A stretch of DNA of 35,442 bases from a virus. This document shows positions 31,294 through 35,442 of this stretch, piece by piece. Each line of letters opens with the position of its first letter. Positions within the stretch are counted from its first letter, which is position 1. The stretch spans positions 1 through 35,442 of IMG/VR virus record IMGVR_UViG_3300034283_000164. One strand, written 5' to 3'. The position numbers and the translations under genes are program-made. The notes under the pieces are model-generated. The model made no database searches, had not been told where the DNA came from, and saw only the letters and a program-made list of their open reading frames with translations.

Positions 31294-31533
31294 ATGGAAG
31301 AGGACCTCATTTTAGGCGAAGAAGAAGAGGTTGAAGAAGTTGAGGAAGAGATAGGGTATTCCTATCCCGAGTATATATCTTGCTCGGTTGAGGTCCTAAC
31401 TATCCTTGAAACTGCCAATCCAATGACCCGTGAAGAGGTAGAAAAGATGCAGGAATTAAAAAGATTATGTTTTGAAATGCTTGAATTTTCCGTAAAATCC
31501 ATGCACGGAATGCTATTTACTAATGAGATTTGA
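31294..31533 (+). CDS. Small acidic hypothetical protein
   Basis: The protein is 79 residues with an extremely acidic N terminus (about 16 Glu/Asp in the first 21 residues) and a helical C-terminal half with MQELKRLCFEMLEF. It lies 3 bases after the phosphoesterase and ends the late transcript just before a terminator. Such acidic tails can mimic DNA or bind basic partners, but no function can be assigned. Confidence 0.6.
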   Translation: MEEDLILGEEEEVEEVEEEIGYSYPEYISCSVEVLTILETANPMTREEVEKMQELKRLCFEMLEFSVKSMHGMLFTNEI

Positions 31534-31565
31534 CTGTGTTCATTGTGTTTTTTTAATGTGATTCT

Positions 31566-31598
31566 CCCCTGATATTTCTATATCGGGGGTTCTTTTTT
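31566..31598 (+). terminator. Intrinsic terminator at the end of the late operon
   Basis: CCCCTGATAT (31566-31575) pairs with ATATCGGGGG (31580-31589): 10 bp with one T-G, a TTCT loop, then TTC and six T (31590-31598). It is the strongest terminator seen and separates late genes from the early promoter. Confidence 0.85.
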
Positions 31599-31642
31599 AT
31601 GGGTAAACGACAAAAAATATTTTAAAAAAGATTAAAAAAGTA

Positions 31643-31672
31643 TTGTTTATATGAAATAAAGAATTAAATTTG
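31643..31672 (+). promoter_or_regulatory. Early-region promoter (TTG-N19-TAAATTTG)
   Basis: TTG at 31643-31645 and TAAATTTG at 31665-31672 are 19 bases apart, a full match to the Bacteroidota consensus with the same spacing as at 379-408. It follows a terminator and an A/T-rich stretch, and the first ATG is at 31697. It would drive the early region through the end of the window and into its start. Confidence 0.7.
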
Positions 31673-31696
31673 CTAAACAATTAAAACATAAACACA

Positions 31697-31945
31697 ATGA
31701 AAAAATTAAACATCTATGATTGGTACGGCAAAAAATTCACATCAAGAGCAGAATTGTTTGAGGCTGGTGTCAATAATTTATTAGAAATGCAAAAGGATAT
31801 AAAAGAGTTTGGAACTTACTACTCTTTTTATAATTCAGGTAAATTAATGGCAAAGTTTTATCAAGACCATTCTTTTGGTTTTTGCACTCAACCTTACGGA
31901 ATTGAAATAAATAATACTTACGGAATTCCAGCAAATAATATTTAA
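31697..31945 (+). CDS. Early hypothetical protein
   Basis: The protein is 82 residues, starts MKKLNIYDWYGKKFTSRAEL and is rich in Tyr and Phe. No family is recognised. It is first after the early promoter, the usual place for host-takeover or anti-defence proteins in phages; this is inference from position. The start is preceded by AAACACA, as for other genes here. About 57 non-coding bases follow before the next small gene. Confidence 0.65.
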   Translation: MKKLNIYDWYGKKFTSRAELFEAGVNNLLEMQKDIKEFGTYYSFYNSGKLMAKFYQDHSFGFCTQPYGIEINNTYGIPANNI

Positions 31946-32002
31946 TTAACCACGGGGCGAGGCATCCTACACCTCACATTAAATCACACAAAACCAAAAA
32001 CA

Positions 32003-32089
32003 ATGAAACCAAAAACAATCATCACTTGGGCAACAATCATCGCAATGCTTTGGGTAGTCGGTCAGATACAAGACCAATTTTGTAGGTAA
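32003..32089 (+). CDS. 28-aa single-pass membrane microprotein
   Basis: The gene encodes 28 residues: a basic start (MKPK), a hydrophobic helix (TIITWATIIAMLWVVG) and a polar end with one Cys. The ATG is preceded by the A-rich leader AAAACCAAAAACA typical of this genome, and the stop overlaps the next ATG by one base (TAATG), which supports translation. No family is recognised. Confidence 0.5.
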   Translation: MKPKTIITWATIIAMLWVVGQIQDQFCR

Positions 32090-32214
32090 TGAACACCAAG
32101 AAACTACTGCAACCTATATGGGTAAAATGCAGATTATGCAAATCACTTTACACAATCACAATTAAAACTCAATCACTATGTCCGAAATGCCACTGCCTAA
32201 ATGGGGCGACCTAA
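32089..32214 (+). CDS. 41-aa zinc-ribbon microprotein
   Basis: The protein is 41 residues. It has C14 and C17 (CRLC) and, after 13 residues, C31, C34 and C36 (CPKCHC). This two-knuckle CxxC...CxxC pattern is a zinc ribbon (rubredoxin-like). It probably binds DNA, RNA or a host protein. The start overlaps the previous stop by one base; its end overlaps the next gene by 37 bases. It is short but the Cys spacing is convincing. Confidence 0.6.
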   Translation: MNTKKLLQPIWVKCRLCKSLYTITIKTQSLCPKCHCLNGAT

Positions 32215-32384
32215 ACACTATTGAACGTCATAAGTTACTTGGCGAGTTAATTGATTCCATGATTTATAGCGGAGAAGCGGTGCAGAATCTTCAAGCAACT
32301 GTTGAGCAGTTTAGATTAATGGGTTACGTTAAGTCAATTATTTTACCTCAAAATGAAGATAATGAAACAATGCACGAAATGTAA
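32178..32384 (+). CDS. Small helical hypothetical protein
   Basis: The protein is 68 residues, mostly helical (ERHKLLGELIDSMIYSGEAV, then LQATVEQFRLMGYVKSI). It overlaps the zinc-ribbon gene at its start (37 bases) and the next zinc-cysteine gene at its end (32 bases). No family is recognised. Both overlaps are in different phases and long for this genome, so one boundary may be misplaced. Confidence 0.55.
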   Translation: MSEMPLPKWGDLNTIERHKLLGELIDSMIYSGEAVQNLQATVEQFRLMGYVKSIILPQNEDNETMHEM

Positions 32385-32520
32385 AGAACACAAACCAAAG
32401 GACCAATTTAACAAGAATGCATCCTCAAAGGATAGGTTAGCAAGTAGGTGTAGAGAATGCGAAAAGGGTATTAAGAAAAACAAAATAGATATCTACTCGG
32501 ATTTGTACCGAATATTTTAA
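32353..32520 (+). CDS. 55-aa zinc-finger microprotein
   Basis: The protein is 55 residues. The segment KQCTKCKEHKPKDQFNKNAS (5-24) followed by RCRECEKG (32-39) has two CxxC pairs, C7/C10 and C33/C36. This is the cysteine module found at the N terminus of recombination endonuclease VII and related phage HNH proteins, but here it stands alone without the catalytic part. ATG 32353 or 32362 could be the start. It may bind branched DNA or act as a regulator. Confidence 0.6.
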   Translation: MKIMKQCTKCKEHKPKDQFNKNASSKDRLASRCRECEKGIKKNKIDIYSDLYRIF

Positions 32521-32537
32521 ACAATCAAAACAATAAA

Positions 32538-32708
32538 ATGACAAAAGAAGAACTTAGAAGAACAAGAAGAGCAAAAGAAGTAACGCAGGAAAAGTTGGCA
32601 GAATTGTCAGGTATCTCACTTGCCACAGTCAACAGAGCAGAAAAGACTGGCAAGGTTAGACTTAGTACGATGCAAAAATTATTTCAAGTTTTAGAAGAAA
32701 TTAATTAA
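32538..32708 (+). CDS. XRE-family helix-turn-helix regulator
   Basis: The protein is 56 residues, a minimal XRE (Cro/CI-like) domain. EELRRTRRAKEVTQEKLAEL is followed by SGISLATVNRAEKTGKVRLS, the HTH, and MQKLFQVLEEIN. It has only the DNA-binding domain, with no cleavage or dimer domain. Cro-like proteins of this size repress early promoters. Despite the lack of an integrase it may reflect a temperate past or timing control. It lies about 17 bases after the previous stop with an A-rich leader. Confidence 0.75.
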   Translation: MTKEELRRTRRAKEVTQEKLAELSGISLATVNRAEKTGKVRLSTMQKLFQVLEEIN

Positions 32709-32736
32709 CTTTAACACAAATTAAATCACAAACGCA

Positions 32737-33018
32737 ATGAAAAAACAAGTTACAACAAATGTCCGCATACCTGCGGAATGGTTAAAGGTTAGCATCGCAG
32801 ACATTATGATAATGGTTACCGCTACCATTAACGATGCCGAGGATTACGTTGATGTAAATGTTAGGGAGATTCTCATGCCAGGGTATCACTGCCTTAACAT
32901 TATGCCTCAGTTTCATTCTGCTTTTTATGAATTGGTAGAACAGAAGTGCATGGATGCTTTTACCTTTAAGATGGATTCAGAGTATGACCACGAATATTAT
33001 GCCGACTATGTACTATGA
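32737..33018 (+). CDS. Early hypothetical protein
   Basis: The protein is 93 residues, acidic at the C terminus (MDSEYDHEYYADYVL). No family is recognised. The start is preceded by ATTAAATCACA and AACGCA. It overlaps the next gene by 11 bases. Gene order places it between a regulator and the recombination genes, with no further clue to its role. Confidence 0.65.
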   Translation: MKKQVTTNVRIPAEWLKVSIADIMIMVTATINDAEDYVDVNVREILMPGYHCLNIMPQFHSAFYELVEQKCMDAFTFKMDSEYDHEYYADYVL

Positions 33019-33337
33019 CCGAATTGAAATGACCTTAATGGTACGTGATGAAGTCCGAGCAACGGCATTCCCTTTGAGATGTTATGAATCAATAGAACGC
33101 CAACGGCATCAATGGTATTACTTCTATGGTTTAAAAAGCATAAGAGATTGGGAAATCTTCATCACCCATAAGTCAACGATGGAGAACTCATCACCATTCA
33201 GAATAGAAAAATCATTTCCATATCACATCAAATCAAAACAAAATGAAAGAACAGAATCAGAATCAACAGACCAGCATTGCGAATCAGTTAATCCTTCAGG
33301 GGGATTTGTCCAAACTGTCGGCAGGAGACAAGGTTAG
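33008..33337 (+). CDS. Hypothetical protein overlapping the annealing-protein gene
   Basis: The protein is 109 residues if started at ATG 33008. The first ~75 residues (VRDEVRATAFPLRCYESIERQRHQWYYFYG...) look protein-like, with aromatic and charged residues typical of folded domains. The last ~30 residues read over the start of the recombination gene and look like shadow sequence, so the functional end may be short. The true gene may use another start or be partly decayed. No family is known. Confidence 0.45.
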   Translation: MYYDRIEMTLMVRDEVRATAFPLRCYESIERQRHQWYYFYGLKSIRDWEIFITHKSTMENSSPFRIEKSFPYHIKSKQNERTESESTDQHCESVNPSGGFVQTVGRRQG

Positions 33338-33956
33338 GTATTACAACGGGTATTGTGAAAGGATGGGACTTGACCCATTCACAAAACCATTTGACATCCT
33401 CAGACTTAATGGCAAAGAGGTATTGTACTGCACAAGGTCAGGAACTCAACAACTTAACAAACTTCACAAAGTTTCTCACTTAATTACCAGCAGAGATACC
33501 AACGCAGAAGCAGGTGTTTACATTGTAACAAGTAAGGCATCGCTACCCGATGGAAGGTGTACCGAATCAATCGGGGCGGTTAACATTGCAGGACTTAAAG
33601 GTGAGGCTTATGCTAATGCCATTATGAAGGCAGAAACCAAGGCAAAACGGAGGGCAACACTTGATTTGTTAGGATTGGGTGTTTTGGATGAATCAGAGGC
33701 AGAATCAATCCCTAATGCATCCACAGTAGCAATCTCTGCAATGGTAGAAGCATTGCCTCAAATGGAGGTGGAAGCGGTTGAGGTTATTGAGGAAGATACC
33801 GAGTTAAGCATTGGCAGACTTGCAATAGCAATCAAGAAGGCGAGTAACATTGTAGAACTTAAAAAGGTTTACGATGATAACAAGCATAAAATTGAAACCA
33901 ACAAATTTATCAAGGACCAACTAAAAGAAAGAAAAAATGAGTTACTTAAAGGTTAA
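33243..33956 (+). CDS. RecT-like single-strand annealing protein
   Basis: The protein is 237 residues. The N-terminal half has YYNGYCERMGLDPFTKPFDI and VLYCTRSGTQQLNKLHKV, and then ANAIMKAETKAKRRATLDLL with GLGVLDESEAE. Those features resemble the core of RecT/Redbeta-type annealing proteins of Bacteroidetes phages. The C-terminal part is acidic then helical (ELKKVYDDNKHKIE) and may bind partners. It would anneal DNA for recombination-dependent replication with the SSB-like and nuclease genes that follow. It overlaps the next gene by 20 bases. Confidence 0.65.
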   Translation: MKEQNQNQQTSIANQLILQGDLSKLSAGDKVRYYNGYCERMGLDPFTKPFDILRLNGKEVLYCTRSGTQQLNKLHKVSHLITSRDTNAEAGVYIVTSKASLPDGRCTESIGAVNIAGLKGEAYANAIMKAETKAKRRATLDLLGLGVLDESEAESIPNASTVAISAMVEALPQMEVEAVEVIEEDTELSIGRLAIAIKKASNIVELKKVYDDNKHKIETNKFIKDQLKERKNELLKG

Positions 33957-34368
33957 TGAAATAAAGGTGGGGGATATCGCCCCCACTAAGTTTGGTATAG
34001 AACTTATGGCAGATGCTATCCAAGAACAAGTCAACGATGGACTGCTTGACCCTTTGGAATTGGCGATTAAGTTCAATGGTTTAGAACAACTCGTTAAGTC
34101 GGTAAAATCTCGAATCACTGAGAATGTTCTTGCAGAACTTATGAAGCATCCAAAGGGTAAGGCAGAGGTACTTGGTGCATCAGTTTCGCAGATGGATTCT
34201 ATTAAGTATGACTTTTCAGACCTCCCAGGGTGGTACGAACTTGAAGAACAAATCACATTACTTAAGGAAAAGCAAAAGGAGATTGAGGACAAAGAAAAGA
34301 CCTACCATAAAGGCGACCTACCCATTAAGTCAGTAACTTCAACCTTCAAAATTCAACTTAGTAAATAA
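33937..34368 (+). CDS. Hypothetical protein in the recombination block
   Basis: The protein is 143 residues and helical. VNEIKVGDIAPTKFGIELMADAI is followed by LEQLVKSVKSRITENVLAEL and a long charged helix (LEEQITLLKEKQKEIEDKEK) that may be a coiled coil. The Bacteroidetes versions I recall sit between annealing and SSB-like genes and have no assigned function. A Gam-like or nuclease-inhibitor role is possible because of the coiled coil, but nothing shows it directly. Confidence 0.6.
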   Translation: MSYLKVNEIKVGDIAPTKFGIELMADAIQEQVNDGLLDPLELAIKFNGLEQLVKSVKSRITENVLAELMKHPKGKAEVLGASVSQMDSIKYDFSDLPGWYELEEQITLLKEKQKEIEDKEKTYHKGDLPIKSVTSTFKIQLSK

Positions 34369-34376
34369 AAACAAAT

Positions 34377-34640
34377 ATGCAAAAGTTAATTAGTTTAAAC
34401 ATTGATGTAAGTAAAATTGACCAACGTAGATTGTACAAGGGTAAAAAAGGACAATATTTGTCCGCAACGTTATTCCTTAAAGAAGAGGTGGACCAGTACG
34501 GAAACAATGGTTTTATCGTTGAATCCATTACCAAGGAAGAAAGGGAATCGGGTAAGAAAGGTACAATCATCGGGAATGCCAAGTTTATGGCAGCAGGTGG
34601 ACCTCAAAAGCAAGAGGAGATACAAGATTTACCATTTTGA
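34377..34640 (+). CDS. SSB-like single-stranded DNA-binding protein
   Basis: The protein is 87 residues. It has LNIDVSKIDQRRLYKGKKGQ, then LFLKEEVDQYGNNGF and KKGTIIGNAKFM, a small beta-rich pattern of Bacteroidetes phages. It ends EEIQDLPF; the last acidic-DLPF segment resembles the C-terminal tip of SSB (DDDIPF) that recruits replication and repair proteins. It is smaller than bacterial SSB, about half an OB domain plus tail, so a minimal SSB or SSB-tip mimic is also possible. Together with the annealing protein and nuclease it forms a recombination block. Confidence 0.65.
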   Translation: MQKLISLNIDVSKIDQRRLYKGKKGQYLSATLFLKEEVDQYGNNGFIVESITKEERESGKKGTIIGNAKFMAAGGPQKQEEIQDLPF

Positions 34641-34651
34641 TTAAAAACCAA

Positions 34652-34676
34652 GGGTGGGGTTATAATGACCTCACCC
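34652..34676 (+). other. Hairpin before the nuclease start
   Basis: GGGTGGGG (34652-34659) pairs with CCTCACCC (34669-34676), 8 bp with one G-T and a nine-base loop that holds an ATG (34665). No T-tract follows. Either that ATG is exposed in the loop for translation control, or the real start is ATG 34695 and the hairpin is an intergenic mRNA element. Confidence 0.5.
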
Positions 34677-34694
34677 ATACTTAAACCAATCGTT

Positions 34695-35159
34695 ATGCAT
34701 ATCACATTAGACTTACACGAGCAGGAAATTGTCAGAAACATCGCATTAGCAAGGCATAAGATTAACATTGATAGAGGGAGCAGGTCTTACAAGATGGGTG
34801 GAGGTGATGACCTACTTATTAACCTTGAAGGTACGGGAGGAGAGTTTGCGTTTTGCAAATTAAAAAATATCTACCCCGACATGACCATTGACCATCCTAT
34901 CCCATTTGATTGCTACATTAATGGTCACGGATTTGTAGATGTAAAGACCACAAAGAAACCAAACGGAATGCTTTTAATTGGAACTTGGAAATATAGGTCA
35001 GTACCTTCCTACTATGCTCTTATGGTAGGCGAGTTCCCTGATTACGAGTTTAAAGGATACTTCCCAGGTGCAGAGGTATTCAAAGATGAAAACCTTGTGG
35101 ACCTTGGGCATGGTCCAACTTACGGAATATCACAGGACCGATTAACTAAGGACCTATGA
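34695..35159 (+). CDS. PD-(D/E)XK-like nuclease
   Basis: The protein is 154 residues from ATG 34695 (164 from ATG 34665). It has a helix with GGEFAF (E50), a strand with D72, and FVDVKTTKK (D82, K84), matching the alpha-beta core of PD-(D/E)XK nucleases such as lambda exonuclease relatives and Holliday resolvases. It would process DNA in recombination with the neighbouring annealing and SSB-like proteins. It overlaps the membrane microprotein gene by ATGA and is the gene whose end opens the window. Confidence 0.7.
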   Translation: MHITLDLHEQEIVRNIALARHKINIDRGSRSYKMGGGDDLLINLEGTGGEFAFCKLKNIYPDMTIDHPIPFDCYINGHGFVDVKTTKKPNGMLLIGTWKYRSVPSYYALMVGEFPDYEFKGYFPGAEVFKDENLVDLGHGPTYGISQDRLTKDL

Positions 35160-35260
35160 GATTAGTTAAAATCATTTACTTTTTTCTCATTTCACTTCCA
35201 TTGGCGGTATGCTTTTATTTGGGTGCAACCATAATTTCATTTATAAAACCAAAGTTTTGA
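35156..35260 (+). CDS. Membrane microprotein, variant copy
   Basis: This is the second copy of the 34-residue membrane protein at 46-150, in the terminal repeat. Only one base differs (position 128 versus 35238), changing residue 28 from Leu to Ser while the frame stays open. In a circular genome this would be a strain allele and not a second gene. Confidence 0.55.
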   Translation: MRLVKIIYFFLISLPLAVCFYLGATIISFIKPKF

Positions 35261-35442
35261 GGGATATAACCTATCATTTAGAGAACGCAGTTGAGTACCT
35301 TGTCTATGATTTATCCATTGAAGATATTGAAGAACGCAGGGCGAAAGCGGTCACATATCGGTCTGGGAAGTGCGTTTGTAACTTTATGGGATATCCTCCT
35401 AACAAAATCAGCGACTTACGGCAGGTTGGTCGTAAGGTTATT
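35257..35442 (+). CDS. Partial variant copy of the small basic protein
   Basis: This is the 5' part of the gene at 147-395, cut by the window end. Sixteen differences from the other copy are mostly synonymous, with three residue changes; a difference this high over 186 bases suggests a strain allele or a diverging paralogue. It supplies the evidence that the frame is a real gene. Confidence 0.6.
   Translation, partial: MRDITYHLENAVEYLVYDLSIEDIEERRAKAVTYRSGKCVCNFMGYPPNKISDLRQVGRKVI

Larger units (their letters stand above)
35111..35442. repeat. Terminal direct repeat, right copy
   Basis: The right copy of the repeat at 1-332; the first 127 bases are identical and 17 substitutions occur in the remaining 205. 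The identity break at base 127 is the key sign that the assembly closed a circle at a k-mer of that size and then followed a variant. Confidence 0.9.

Noticed and set aside
1-35442. Temperate phage with integrase and attachment site
   Set aside because: No tyrosine or serine recombinase, no tRNA fragment and no att-like repeat other than the assembly overlap; only a bare XRE domain hints at lysogeny.

Overview
The window looks like the essentially complete genome of a tailed phage (Caudoviricetes, siphovirus-like) that infects a Bacteroidota bacterium. All recognisable genes are on the + strand, packed with 4-base ATGA overlaps. The evidence for a Bacteroidota host is threefold: start codons are preceded by A-rich tracts instead of Shine-Dalgarno sequences; four promoter candidates carry the Bacteroidota -7 element TAnnTTTG, two of them with the same TTG-N19-TAnnTTTG geometry; and many protein families are ones I know from Flavobacteria/Bacteroidetes phages. 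A spanin-like lipoprotein fits a Gram-negative host. Bases 1-127 recur exactly at 35111-35237, and the next 205 bases recur with 17 substitutions. This suggests a circular or circularly permuted genome of about 35,110 bp, assembled so that the contig runs past its own start into a strain variant. No integrase, excisionase, tRNA or CRISPR array was found.

Layout. (1) 1-3914, replication and DNA modification: a PD-(D/E)XK-like nuclease end, small proteins, a DUF1376-type replication protein, a putative partner, a beta-class DNA methyltransferase, a VRR-NUC nuclease and a sigma-like protein. (2) 3901-4776: small and membrane proteins. (3) 4773-7992, a glycan-modification cassette: GT-B glycosyltransferase, GT-A (GT2-like) glycosyltransferase, a PLOD/collagen-type glycosyltransferase and a SAM methyltransferase, plus one small protein. 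(4) 7992-9582: small and large terminase. (5) 9583-10093, a gene-free region: four 10-bp G-rich iterons with G-quadruplex potential, AT-rich repeats, a promoter, a candidate ~95-nt three-hairpin RNA ending in an intrinsic terminator, then a hairpin-rich leader. (6) 10094-23546, virion genes in an unusual order: tail assembly chaperone with a likely -1 frameshift, tail completion, two baseplate-type proteins, tape measure, prohead protease, scaffold, capsid, tail tube, portal, connectors. Terminators or hairpins bracket scaffold-capsid-tube. (7) 23199-28125: tail fibre and accessory proteins. (8) 28098-30329, lysis module with its own promoter: two small holin-like proteins around a PAS-domain membrane protein, a one-piece (u-)spanin candidate and an M15 peptidase endolysin. 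A metallophosphoesterase and a small acidic protein follow, then a strong terminator. (9) 31643-35159, early region under a strong promoter: many tiny proteins including two zinc-cysteine microproteins and an XRE regulator, then a RecT-like annealing protein, an SSB-like protein and the nuclease, joining back to the window start.

How it fits together. The early promoter near 31.65 kb and a second near 0.4 kb would drive recombination and replication genes through to the sigma-like protein. The phage carries no polymerase or helicase that I can recognise, so it would use the host replisome. Late genes run from terminase through lysis. The two features I find most unusual are the iteron/small-RNA locus directly behind the large terminase and the PAS sensor domain fused to two C-terminal membrane helices inside the lysis cassette.
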